This document shows, one piece after another, positions 7,017 through 14,840 of a stretch of 19,237 bases of DNA. Made by a program: the position numbers and the translations under genes. The first letter of the stretch is position 1; each line of letters opens with the position of its first letter. Source of the stretch: an uncultured Clostridia bacterium. Its GTDB lineage: Bacteria; Bacillota; Clostridia; Oscillospirales; CAG-272. The stretch spans positions 1 through 19,237 of the forward strand of contig CALYSG010000012.1 in assembly GCA_945485605.1 (NCBI GenBank), written 5' to 3'. The notes below the pieces were generated by a model that was given only the letters and a program-made list of their open reading frames with translations, ran no database searches and was not told where the DNA came from.

Positions 7017-7711
7017 GGATAAAGATATGGATTCTAAGTATTCTGATGCTGTCCGTGATCCTGTTTTATTCTGTTTTGCCTGCTTCGGCGGAGATCTCTG
7101 GTTACCGTGTTTACGGCAGCTGCAAAAACGACAAGAAGCTGATTGCTTTGACTTTTGATGATGGTCCCCACCCGAAAAATACGCCTGTGATACTTGATAT
7201 CCTTGCCCATTACGGTGTAAAAGCGACATTTTTTGAGGTCGGGAGCAACGTCGAACACTATCCCGAGGTCTCGAGGCGCGTCATCGCGGAGGGACATGAG
7301 ATAGGGAATCACACCTACACGCACCCGCATGTTAAGAATCTAAGTCTTGCAGAGCTTGAAAAAGAGGTCTCGAAATGTGAAACGGCGATAAAGAAGGTCA
7401 CGGGAACGAGCCCCGTGCTTTTCAGGCCGCCGGAGGGTGTGATCGACGACGCTGTAAAGGTCATGTCGACCGACCGGGAATATTCCGTAATAATATGGAG
7501 CGTTGACACGCGCGACTGGGCGGGGACTCCTACTTCGGTTATCGTTAAGAACGTTATGAAAAATGTCAAATCCGGGGACATTATTCTTATGCACGATTAT
7601 GTCACAAAAAGCTGTAACACCGTGGCGGCGCTGAAGATTATCATTCCGCGTCTGCTTGATGAGGGATACACTTTTGTTACAGTAAGCCGTCTCATAGAGG
7701 AGAAAAAATAA
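7013..7711 (+). CDS. Secreted polysaccharide deacetylase (CE4/NodB family)
   Basis: A 232-residue protein with a signal peptide or uncleaved anchor (about 1-26) and one NodB homology domain filling the rest. All CE4 motifs are intact: ALTFDDGPHPKNTP (45-58; D49 catalytic base, D50 metal ligand), HEIGNHTYTHPH (95-106; metal ligands H100 and H104), RPPEG (138-142), DTRDW (165-169) and ILMHD with H194. It most likely removes acetyl groups from peptidoglycan GlcNAc or MurNAc, as PgdA/PdaC-type enzymes do; other N-acetylated glycans are possible. The ATG overlaps the pdaA-like stop codon (CAATGA), so the two enzymes should be made together, suggesting joint action on cortex or wall peptidoglycan. 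A strong hairpin follows the stop. Confidence 0.9.
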   Translation: MRIKIWILSILMLSVILFYSVLPASAEISGYRVYGSCKNDKKLIALTFDDGPHPKNTPVILDILAHYGVKATFFEVGSNVEHYPEVSRRVIAEGHEIGNHTYTHPHVKNLSLAELEKEVSKCETAIKKVTGTSPVLFRPPEGVIDDAVKVMSTDREYSVIIWSVDTRDWAGTPTSVIVKNVMKNVKSGDIILMHDYVTKSCNTVAALKIIIPRLLDEGYTFVTVSRLIEEKK

Positions 7712-7742
7712 CGAAAGCCCGCGTATACCGCGGGCTTTCGTT
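7710..7742. terminator. Bidirectional terminator hairpin between convergent operons
   Basis: A perfect 14-bp stem, AACGAAAGCCCGCG with its complement CGCGGGCTTTCGTT, has a 5-base loop. On the minus strand it is followed by ATTTTTT, a good terminator for the EF-G-like gene. On the plus strand the tail is only TTATT, so termination of the deacetylase operon may lean on the stem strength. Confidence 0.88.
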
Positions 7743-7754
7743 ATTAAGTGCTTA

Positions 7755-9815
7755 TTATTCCTGAGATTTCTTGTAAGCTTCGACTATCTTCTGTGCGTTC
7801 GAAGCCGGGACTTCCTCATAGCGGACGAACTTGTAATCGTATGAGCCGCGGCCCTGCGTCATAGCGCGGAGCGCGATCGGGTAATCCAAGATCTCGGACT
7901 TAGGAGCTTCAGCCTCAACGACTGTATAGCCCTTCTTCGTTTCGGAGGGAGTCATACCCATAACTCTTGCGCGGCGTTTATTGAGGTCACCCATAACATC
8001 GCCGACCATGCTCTCGGGAACGAGAACCTTCATTTCACCGACAGGCTCAAGGAGGATCGGGTTCGCCGTTTCAAGGCATTTCTTATACGCAAGGGAAGCC
8101 GCGACCTTGAAGGAGAGCTCGTTCGAGTCGACCGGGTGGTAAGAACCGTCATAGAGGTTTGCGGCAAGTCCGACCATCGGGTATCCCGCGACACCGCACT
8201 GCATAGCCTCAAGCAGACCCTTCTCGACGGCGGGGAAGAAGTTTTTCGGAACCGCTCCGCCGAATACGGATTCGGTGAAGGTGAGTCCGTCGCCTTCGCC
8301 GGGAGCGAACTTGATCTTTACGTGACCGTACTGACCGTGACCGCCCGACTGCTTCTTGTGTTTGCCTTCGACGTCGACCGATTTTTTGATCGTTTCACGG
8401 TATGGGATCTTCGGGGTCTCGAGCTTAACGGAGGTTCCGAAGCGGTTCTTAAGCTTCGATACGACGACGTCAAGGTGCATATCACCAATACCCGAAATTA
8501 CCATCTGTTTGGTCTCGGGGTTATTTTCGTATTTGAGGGTGCGGTCTTCTTCAAGCAGCTTGGTGATACCCTGCGAGATCTTGTCCTCGTCGCCCTTTGC
8601 AAGCGGTGTTATCGCCATTTCCATGAAAGGCTTCGGATATACCGTCGGAGCGTACGAAATTTCCGCTCCCGAGGTAAGGGTATCGTTGGTGTTTGTGTTT
8701 GCGAGTTTTGCGATCATACCGATATCACCGCAGGCGAGCTCGTCGACTTCGGTCTGTGTTTTGCCCTTCATCACATAGATATGAGACATCTTTTCCTGCG
8801 CACCGGTCGTTGTGTTCTTAAGCACCATATCGCGCTTGAGGGTACCGTTCATGACCTTGAAGAATGACATCTTTCCGACGAACGGGTCGGCGACTGTCTT
8901 GAAAACGAAGATAGCGGTCTCGCCGTTTTCTTCGATCTTGATCTTTTCTCCGTCGGCGCCTTTTTCATACTCTCTTGCCGTGAAGCGCGGGAAGGTATCG
9001 ACTATCGTATCGAGAAGGTTACGTACACCCCAGAGCTTGCTGGCAGAGCCGCAGAAAACGGGAACGATCTCGTTTCTGACAACGCCGTCATGAAGAGCCT
9101 TGACAGCTTCTTCACGTGTGATCTCTTCTCCGTCGAAGTACTTCATCATAAGCTCTTCGTCGGTGCCTGCTACTGCCTCGAGAAGCATATTGTGATATTC
9201 GTCAGCCTCTGCCTTGAAGGCATCGGGGATATCCTTCGTGGTATAGTTACCCTTGTTGTCGTAGCTGTAATCCTTCATATCGAGAAGGTCAAGGAAGCCG
9301 GTGACCTGTCCGTTTTCGACCGTAGGAACGGTTATGGGGCAGACGGCGGAGCCGTACTTATCGTGAAGCTGAGTAAGAACGCGTTTGAAGCGTGCTTCGG
9401 GATCGTCAAATTTGTTTATGAAGAATGCCTTCGGCAGACCGGCCTCGGTGGCGTTGTCCCACGCGAGTTCGGTACCGACCTCCATACCTGACTTTGCATC
9501 GACGGTAATGACGGCGAGACCGGCGACTCTCAGTGCCTGAGACACTTCACCGACAAAGTCGAGAAATCCGGGGGTGTCGAGAACATTTATTTTTGTCCCG
9601 TTCCACATAACGGGAGCAAGAGCCGTGGATATTGAGAAGCCGCGCTTCTGCTCCTCGGCGTCGTAGTCACAGACTGTGTTTCCGTCGGGTGTCTTACCTA
9701 AGCGATCGGTTCCGCCGCTTATGTAAAGCATAGCCTCGGCGAGAGATGTTTTGCCGCTTCCACCGTGTCCGAGCAGAGCAACATTTCTGATCTTATCGGA
9801 TTGAACTTTTGCCAT
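7755..9815 (-). CDS. Elongation factor G-like GTPase (EF-G paralogue)
   Basis: A 686-residue translational GTPase with all EF-G domains. G1 is GHGGSGKT (16-23) where canonical EF-G has AHIDAGKT; G2 is RGFSI (58-62) where EF-G has RGITI; G3 is DTPGF (80-84); G4 is NKFD. Domain IV starts near KIPYRETIKK and contains KKQSGGHGQYGHV; domain V ends with DYPIALRAMTQGRGSY. These variants place it with the EF-G-like/EF-G-2 group, seen for example in Thermus, rather than with the main translocase. Such paralogues bind ribosomes and hydrolyse GTP, but their physiological role is poorly defined. The gene is not next to rpsL, rpsG or tuf, which also argues for a paralogue. AAGGAGG precedes the ATG. It has its own promoter but may also receive read-through from tatD, as no terminator separates them. 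Confidence 0.9.
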   Translation of the reverse strand: MAKVQSDKIRNVALLGHGGSGKTSLAEAMLYISGGTDRLGKTPDGNTVCDYDAEEQKRGFSISTALAPVMWNGTKINVLDTPGFLDFVGEVSQALRVAGLAVITVDAKSGMEVGTELAWDNATEAGLPKAFFINKFDDPEARFKRVLTQLHDKYGSAVCPITVPTVENGQVTGFLDLLDMKDYSYDNKGNYTTKDIPDAFKAEADEYHNMLLEAVAGTDEELMMKYFDGEEITREEAVKALHDGVVRNEIVPVFCGSASKLWGVRNLLDTIVDTFPRFTAREYEKGADGEKIKIEENGETAIFVFKTVADPFVGKMSFFKVMNGTLKRDMVLKNTTTGAQEKMSHIYVMKGKTQTEVDELACGDIGMIAKLANTNTNDTLTSGAEISYAPTVYPKPFMEMAITPLAKGDEDKISQGITKLLEEDRTLKYENNPETKQMVISGIGDMHLDVVVSKLKNRFGTSVKLETPKIPYRETIKKSVDVEGKHKKQSGGHGQYGHVKIKFAPGEGDGLTFTESVFGGAVPKNFFPAVEKGLLEAMQCGVAGYPMVGLAANLYDGSYHPVDSNELSFKVAASLAYKKCLETANPILLEPVGEMKVLVPESMVGDVMGDLNKRRARVMGMTPSETKKGYTVVEAEAPKSEILDYPIALRAMTQGRGSYDYKFVRYEEVPASNAQKIVEAYKKSQE

Positions 9816-9891
9816 TTAGAATCCTCCTTGTGTCCCGTGGTACTGTTTTTCGGGAATCTATATAATAAATTTTTTTGCAACCACAAAAAGT

Positions 9892-9920
9892 ATTATACAA
9901 CAATATTGCACAAATTGCAA
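9892..9920 (-). promoter_or_regulatory. Sigma-A promoter of the EF-G-like gene
   Basis: Minus strand TTGCAA (9920-9915), a 17-base spacer and TATAAT (9897-9892), giving a 5' UTR of roughly 70 bases. The -35 lies inside an inverted repeat, TTGCA-N5-TGCAA (9906-9920), which could be a protein-binding site. Confidence 0.75.
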
Positions 9921-9943
9921 GGGCTATTTTCTATTTTTTTAGG

Positions 9944-10732
9944 TCAAACACCAAATAATCTTCGCGAATTGGCAAAAACGGTGTTTCCGAGGCTCTCTGC
10001 ATCGGTATGCTTCGCCTCTGCGAGTGCCGAAAGCGTATAAACGAGGTAATCCGAGCGGTTGAGCTTTCCTCGGTTAGGTTCGGGGGCAAGGTAGGGACAA
10101 TCGGTCTCGATGAGGATCATGTCCTCCGGTACTGCTTCGGCTACCTCCCTGACTTTACGGGCATTTTTAAAGCTGACGACGCCCGAGAACGAGATATACC
10201 ATCCGCGCTTTACATATTCAAGGGCAAGCTCCGGACTTCCGCTGAAGCTGTGAAGGACTCCGAAAGCGTTTTTGTGGCGCAGTATCGTCTCAAAGCAATC
10301 TCCGTGAGCCTCACGGTCGTGAATAACCGCGGGAAGTTTAAACCTTTCCGCAAGCCCGAGCTGGCGGTCAAGGTACTCCGTCTGAAGCTCCTTGTGATCC
10401 TTATCCCAATAGTAATCGAGCCCGATCTCTCCGACGGCGACCACCTTGTTTGCGTCTTTGTTTGCAAGCAGGGAAGTGAGCGCGTCGATTTCCGCATCAA
10501 TGTCGGGAAGAGTCAGACAATCCTCGGGGTGTATACCCGCGGCGGCGAACATGCCGGGATATTTTTTTGCCTGTGCGATGACCTCGGCTGAGTTTTTTAT
10601 GTTCGTCGCGGCGTTGATTATATATTTCACACCCGATTCGAATACTTCTTTCAGAAGAGCGTCGGAACCGCCGGGGAATTCTTCCGAGAAGCGTGCGTCG
10701 GTGTAATGCGCGTGAGTATCGAAGAATTTCAT
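9944..10732 (-). CDS. tatD: TatD family metal-dependent hydrolase/DNase
   Basis: A 262-residue TIM-barrel hydrolase of the YabD/TatD type. Visible metal and active-site residues are H7 and H9 (DTHAHYTD), E102 (GEIGLDYYWD), H138 (VIHDREAH), H161 (LHSFSG) and D211 (ETDCPYLAPEP). Family members are Mg2+-dependent 3'-5' exonucleases or phosphoesterases acting in the cytoplasm; the exact substrate here is unproven. It overlaps the metG stop codon by 4 bases (ATGA). The metG-tatD order is well known from Bacillus and many other Firmicutes, where further genes such as rnmV and ksgA often follow; here an EF-G paralogue follows instead. Confidence 0.93.
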   Translation of the reverse strand: MKFFDTHAHYTDARFSEEFPGGSDALLKEVFESGVKYIINAATNIKNSAEVIAQAKKYPGMFAAAGIHPEDCLTLPDIDAEIDALTSLLANKDANKVVAVGEIGLDYYWDKDHKELQTEYLDRQLGLAERFKLPAVIHDREAHGDCFETILRHKNAFGVLHSFSGSPELALEYVKRGWYISFSGVVSFKNARKVREVAEAVPEDMILIETDCPYLAPEPNRGKLNRSDYLVYTLSALAEAKHTDAESLGNTVFANSRRLFGV

Positions 10733-12747
10733 CTTACCCTTTCTCCGAGAGGCGTGTCGTCTGAGAGAAAGACCACTCTGACCTGTTCCTCACCCGACGC
10801 GAGGATCATTCCGTTGCTCTCGATCCCGCAGAGCGTCGCGGGGCGGAGGTTTGATACGAGTATTACCTTCTTCCCGATCAGATCATCGGGGCGGTAGAAT
10901 TTTGCTATGCCCGAGACGACCTGCCGGGTCTCGTAGCCGAGGTCGACCTTGAGTTTAAGGAGTTTTTTTGCTTTCGGAACTGCTTCGCACTCAAGGATCT
11001 TTGCGGTCCTCAGCTCGATTCTCATAAAATCGTCGATGCCGATGAGTGCACAGCCTTCGGGCTTTTCCTTAGCTTTGTCAGACTTATTTTCGGCGGCCTC
11101 GGCCTCACGCTCGGCGGCGATCTCATCAAGCACCTTTTTTTCATCAAGGCGGGCAAAGAGTACCTTTGATTCTCCTACGCTGTTTCCGGGGACGAGCTGT
11201 CCGAATGAGGAGAATTTGTCAAAGAGCAGGTAGCCGGCGTTCTTTCGCCCGAGTTCATCGGCAGTCTGAGCAAGGGCGTCAAGCTCTGACGTGGCATTAA
11301 GCTCAGATAATATTTCCGCAGAGGTAGCGGGGATGAAGGGCAGGAGAAGGACAGATGCGACTCTTATTGTCTCGAGCAGATTGTAAAGAACGGTCCCGAG
11401 GCGCGCTCTTTTCGATTCGTCTTTGGCAAGCACCCAGGGTGAAGTCTCGTCGATATACTTGTTCGCACGGCTGAGGAGCGTCATAACAGCACCGGTCGCA
11501 TCGGCTATGTGATAGAGATCCATAAGAGCGCAGACCTTTTCGGTTGCAACGCGGCAGGCTTCCTTAAGCTCCTCGTCAAGCGGTTCGGGGCAGGAGGGCT
11601 CCCGGATCACCTTTTCAAAATACTTTTTCTGCATATCGAGAGTACGTTTGACAAGGTTTCCGAGATTGTTGACAAGGTCGGTATTAAAGCGGTTTATGAC
11701 GTTTTCGTAGGTAATGCTTCCGTCGGAGCCGTATGGCATTTCGGCAAGAGCATAGTATCTTACACCGTCGACCCCGAATCGGTCGGCAAGACGGTCGGCG
11801 TAGATGACGTTCCCCTTTGATTTGGACATCTTGTCTGCGCCGAAATTGAACCACGGGTGACCGAATATCTTCTTCGGCATCGGGAGCCCGAGCGCCATAA
11901 GGAAGATAGGCCAATATATGGTATGGAAGCGAAGAATGTCCTTACCTATGATGTGAACGTCGGCGGGCCAGTTTTTCTTGAAGAGATCAGACTGTTCCTC
12001 GTATGACTTGTCCGGATCGTAGCCGATCGCTGTAATATAGTTCGTCAGCGCATCGAGCCAGACGTAGACGACATGACGGTCGTCAAAGGTCGGTACTCCC
12101 CACTTGAAGGAAGTTCGCGAGACGCAAAGATCCTGAAGTCCGCCTTCGACCTTCAAGAAGTTATTTATCATTTCCTTTTTGCGAGATTCGGGCTCGATGA
12201 ATTCGGGGTGGCTTTCAATATAATCCATAAGCCTGTCGGCGTACTTATTCATTCTGAAAAAGTAAGCCTCCTCGCTCGCTCTCTGCACGGGTGCTCCGCA
12301 GTCGGGGCACTTGCCGTCTGCTACCTGAGTATCCGTGAAGAACGACTCGCAGGGGGTGCAGTACCAGCCTTCGTAAGATCCCTTGTAGATATCTCCCTGA
12401 TCGAAGAAGCGTTTGAAGATCTTCGCGACCGCCTTTACGTGATTTTCGTCTGTCGTGCGGACGAAGTAGTCGTAGCTCGTATTCATTCTGTCCCAGATGC
12501 CCCGGACCTCGCCGGTGACCTTATCTACGTATTTCTGAGGCGTTACGCCCGATTCGTTAGCGTAGTTTTCGATCTTCTGACCGTGCTCGTCGGTACCTGT
12601 GCAGAAGAAGACATCATAGCCGCGCGCTCTCTTGTAGCGTGCGATCGCATCGGTCATTATCACCTCGTATGTGTTGCCGAAGTGCGGCTTTCTCGAGGCG
12701 TAGGCTATTGCAGTAGTTATATAGAATTTTTCTTTTTCATTATTCAT
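10729..12747 (-). CDS. metG: Methionyl-tRNA synthetase with C-terminal tRNA-binding domain
   Basis: A 672-residue class I synthetase that charges tRNA-Met. The start is the ATG at 12747 (MNNEKEKFYITTAIAY), since the family begins directly before this strand; the frame is open for 72 more codons but that part overlaps the upstream gene. The HIGH motif reads HFGN (22-25), a variant of the HIGN form common in Clostridia. One zinc knuckle is present (C130, C133, C147, C150), and KMSKS lies at 306-310. The GTDEHGQKIE segment (51-60) is also typical. After the anticodon-binding helices a charged Ala/Glu/Lys linker (about 545-570) leads to a Trbp111-like OB-fold domain, from about DDFMRIELRTAKILECEAVP to the C-terminus, which binds tRNA and promotes dimerisation. 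GGAGG lies 10 bases upstream of the ATG. Two bases separate the preceding stop from the ATG. Confidence 0.96.
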   Translation of the reverse strand: MNNEKEKFYITTAIAYASRKPHFGNTYEVIMTDAIARYKRARGYDVFFCTGTDEHGQKIENYANESGVTPQKYVDKVTGEVRGIWDRMNTSYDYFVRTTDENHVKAVAKIFKRFFDQGDIYKGSYEGWYCTPCESFFTDTQVADGKCPDCGAPVQRASEEAYFFRMNKYADRLMDYIESHPEFIEPESRKKEMINNFLKVEGGLQDLCVSRTSFKWGVPTFDDRHVVYVWLDALTNYITAIGYDPDKSYEEQSDLFKKNWPADVHIIGKDILRFHTIYWPIFLMALGLPMPKKIFGHPWFNFGADKMSKSKGNVIYADRLADRFGVDGVRYYALAEMPYGSDGSITYENVINRFNTDLVNNLGNLVKRTLDMQKKYFEKVIREPSCPEPLDEELKEACRVATEKVCALMDLYHIADATGAVMTLLSRANKYIDETSPWVLAKDESKRARLGTVLYNLLETIRVASVLLLPFIPATSAEILSELNATSELDALAQTADELGRKNAGYLLFDKFSSFGQLVPGNSVGESKVLFARLDEKKVLDEIAAEREAEAAENKSDKAKEKPEGCALIGIDDFMRIELRTAKILECEAVPKAKKLLKLKVDLGYETRQVVSGIAKFYRPDDLIGKKVILVSNLRPATLCGIESNGMILASGEEQVRVVFLSDDTPLGERVR

Positions 12748-12749
12748 TT

Positions 12750-13553
12750 TTATTTTTCCTCCGATATGAGTTTCCGGCATTTGCCGGTGAGAAGGTATTC
12801 GGAGAAGTAAATCTCCGTTACCGTCATATAAGGTATTGTATAAATGGGAAACAGCACTCCGACCGTGCAGAACGAGAGAAGTATAAGGGGAATGAAGCCG
12901 AGTCTGAATCCGAGGATCCGGAAGGTATCCCTTGCCGACTTTTTGACCGAGACAGCAAGGCACTTAACCGGATCTTTGTCATCCGAGCAAATAAAGGCGT
13001 ATACCGTCGGCATAGTCATGAGGTTAATGATGAAAGCACCGAACACAAGAATAGGGACTACAATGAAACTTACTATACTAAGTATGATCCCTTCGGGAAC
13101 AGTCATAATAACCGCGAGCGATAATGTGACAACGAGGAGCGGAAGCGCCGCGACAGCGCTTACGAGCCAGCTCTTTAAGAGAAGGCGGAAGCCCGAATAG
13201 TATCTGAAAACCTCTTTCAGCGAGATCCTTTCGCCGTAAGCCGCTTTAATCGTCATTCGGTAGTATCCGAGGCAGAGCGGTGAGGCTATCAGGAACATAA
13301 GCGGGATAACCGATAATTCAAGAAGCCTGCCCCATGTTTCGGAGATCGCATCACCGGCAATGACCGAGATCGCGTAAAGCGCGGACGATGATGCAAGCAG
13401 CGTGCTTATCGCCGCGATACCGCATATTATCAGAGCAAATACGAGAATAAGCCTCGCCTCATGATCCGAGATTACGAGCCTTGATGCGGATTTCAGACGT
13501 TTTCCGAGTCTGCGCTTTTTGATTGCAACAGGACTTGTCTTTATTGTGTTCAT
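12750..13553 (-). CDS. DUF975-like multi-pass membrane protein
   Basis: A 267-residue protein with a strongly basic N-terminus (KKRRLGKRLK, 12-21) and about five or six hydrophobic segments: 34-54, 78-98, 127-150, 154-186 (long enough for two spans or a re-entrant pair) and 218-243. The arrangement of a soluble SLKEVFRYYSGFR loop (111-123), a DPVKCLAVSVKKSARDTFRI loop and a terminal IPYMTVTEIYFSEYL helix resembles DUF975 family proteins; this is a pattern judgement without a search. No function is known. It begins with an ATG that overlaps the nagA stop (GTATGA) and ends two bases before metG, so it is locked into the nagA-metG-tatD operon. It is not a recognisable sugar transporter. Confidence 0.75.
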   Translation of the reverse strand: MNTIKTSPVAIKKRRLGKRLKSASRLVISDHEARLILVFALIICGIAAISTLLASSSALYAISVIAGDAISETWGRLLELSVIPLMFLIASPLCLGYYRMTIKAAYGERISLKEVFRYYSGFRLLLKSWLVSAVAALPLLVVTLSLAVIMTVPEGIILSIVSFIVVPILVFGAFIINLMTMPTVYAFICSDDKDPVKCLAVSVKKSARDTFRILGFRLGFIPLILLSFCTVGVLFPIYTIPYMTVTEIYFSEYLLTGKCRKLISEEK

Positions 13554-14686
13554 ACCAGTCTGCCTCCTATGAAGATCTTTTCCACCGTGAGCTTTCCGCC
13601 GTTTTCGCGGACGATCAGAGCATCTGCGAATTTCCCGGGCGAGAGCGAGCCTACGGTGCTGTCTATCCCGATCTCACGCGCGGGATTCAGCGTTGCGCAC
13701 CTTACTGCTTCGGCAAGACCGATTCCACAGAAGCTCATAAGGTTTTCGACAGCCGTTTTCAGGTCGAGTGTGCTTCCGGCGAGCTTTCCTTCCGCCGTAA
13801 GAGCTTTACCTTCTTTAACCTTGCAGGGAGAACCCGCGATCATGTAGTCGCCGTCGGGACAGCCTGCCGCCTCCATCGAGTCGGTGATGAGGACGAGCCG
13901 TTCCGGGGAAAGGCAGGTATAGGCGAGCTTGACCATTTCGTCAGATATGTGCATACCGTCGCAGATAAGCTCGCAGAAGGCTCCCGATTCGAGCCCCGCG
14001 ACCGCCGCGCCGCCCGATCGGTGGTGTATTTGCGGCATTGCATTGAACAGATGTGTGAAGCTTATTCCGTACTTTTTATAAATGTCGAAAGCCTCTTCGA
14101 ATGTCGCACCCGTATGTCCGAGCCCGAGCGTCGCGCCGAGTGTTTTTGCTTTCTTTGCGAATTCCTTGCCTCCGTCAAGCTCGAGTGCTGCCGTTATATG
14201 GCAGGGAAGGCACATTCGGAATACCAGCTCTTCGAGCTCTCCGATGCTGAAAGGCGCGAGAAGCTCTTTTCTGTGTGCTCCGCAAAAATCGGGGTTAAGA
14301 TACCTGCCCTCAAGGTGGATCCCGGCAAAACGCGCACCGCCCGTGTCGGCTCTTACCGAATTTATCCTGTCGGCGGCGGTGAGAAGCCCATCATACGGTG
14401 CCGAGGCGAGGGTAGGCATTACCGTGGTCGTGCCGGTCGCAAGGTAGCTTTTTGCGGCGATACGCATACCTTCTTCGTCCGACGAGCAGAAGTCGTATCC
14501 TGCGCGACCGTGGGTATGGACATCAACAAAGCCCGGAATGACGAAGGCACCTTCCGCATCGATAACACATTCGGCGTTGCTGTCGCGGCTGTCGACGATG
14601 ATCCCGTTGCAAAAAGCTGTTTCGCCTTTTCGGAGAGTCATGCTTTCGGTGTCACATATCACGGCGTTTTTTATTAATGTATCCAT
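13550..14686 (-). CDS. nagA: N-acetylglucosamine-6-phosphate deacetylase
   Basis: A 378-residue amidohydrolase that converts GlcNAc-6-phosphate to glucosamine-6-phosphate and acetate, feeding amino-sugar recycling. Metal and catalytic residues are visible: HxH at H57/H59 (DVHTHG), E126 (HLEGRYLNP), H191 (GHTGATFEEA), H212 (THLFNAM), DGMH with H247, and D269 (ITDSMEAAG). LAGSTLDL near the C-terminus is also typical. The HLEGP motif has Arg in place of Pro, and the usual KGAH is CGAH, so substrate preference could differ slightly. The start is the ATG at 14686 with AAGGAG 7 bases upstream. No nagB or PTS gene is adjacent. It is the first gene of a four-gene operon that includes metG. Cell-wall turnover by the surface enzymes in this region would produce its substrate. 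Confidence 0.92.
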   Translation of the reverse strand: MDTLIKNAVICDTESMTLRKGETAFCNGIIVDSRDSNAECVIDAEGAFVIPGFVDVHTHGRAGYDFCSSDEEGMRIAAKSYLATGTTTVMPTLASAPYDGLLTAADRINSVRADTGGARFAGIHLEGRYLNPDFCGAHRKELLAPFSIGELEELVFRMCLPCHITAALELDGGKEFAKKAKTLGATLGLGHTGATFEEAFDIYKKYGISFTHLFNAMPQIHHRSGGAAVAGLESGAFCELICDGMHISDEMVKLAYTCLSPERLVLITDSMEAAGCPDGDYMIAGSPCKVKEGKALTAEGKLAGSTLDLKTAVENLMSFCGIGLAEAVRCATLNPAREIGIDSTVGSLSPGKFADALIVRENGGKLTVEKIFIGGRLV

Positions 14687-14718
14687 CCCGGCACTCCTTC
14701 TTTCTGTAATAATATAAT

Positions 14719-14747
14719 ATTATAGCAGTTATTTCCCGATTTTACAA
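14719..14747 (-). promoter_or_regulatory. Extended -10 promoter of the nagA-metG-tatD operon
   Basis: Minus strand TTGTAA (14747-14742), a 17-base spacer and TATAAT (14724-14719), with TG one base before the -10 (TGCTATAAT). It lies about 33 bases upstream of the nagA ATG and diverges from the esterase promoter. Confidence 0.8.
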
Positions 14748-14776
14748 GAGCAAAAAAGTTTTATAATGTATTTTTC

Positions 14777-14805
14777 TTGACACTTGTCCCCTAAAGCTGT
14801 ATAAT
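14777..14805 (+). promoter_or_regulatory. Perfect-consensus promoter of the esterase gene
   Basis: TTGACA (14777-14782), a 17-base spacer and TATAAT (14800-14805), identical to consensus, 35 bases upstream of the ATG. No palindromic operator is visible, so expression may be constitutive. Confidence 0.88.
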
Positions 14806-14840
14806 GAAAGAAAAATGAGAAAAAGAAAGGGATAAAATAT

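Noticed and set aside
8136..8867. A 243-codon plus-strand frame opposite the EF-G-like gene
   Set aside because: It is entirely inside a well-supported EF-G-like gene on the other strand, with no family resemblance and no promoter.
12748..12963. Seventy-two in-frame codons upstream of the metG ATG
   Set aside because: They overlap the membrane protein gene, have no methionyl-tRNA synthetase similarity, and the chosen ATG directly precedes the conserved first strand.
13523..14677. A 384-codon open frame on the plus strand opposite nagA
   Set aside because: It is an antisense shadow of nagA: it is rich in Arg and Cys, has no domain I recognise, and the minus strand shows the complete NagA active site with a good ribosome binding site and promoter.
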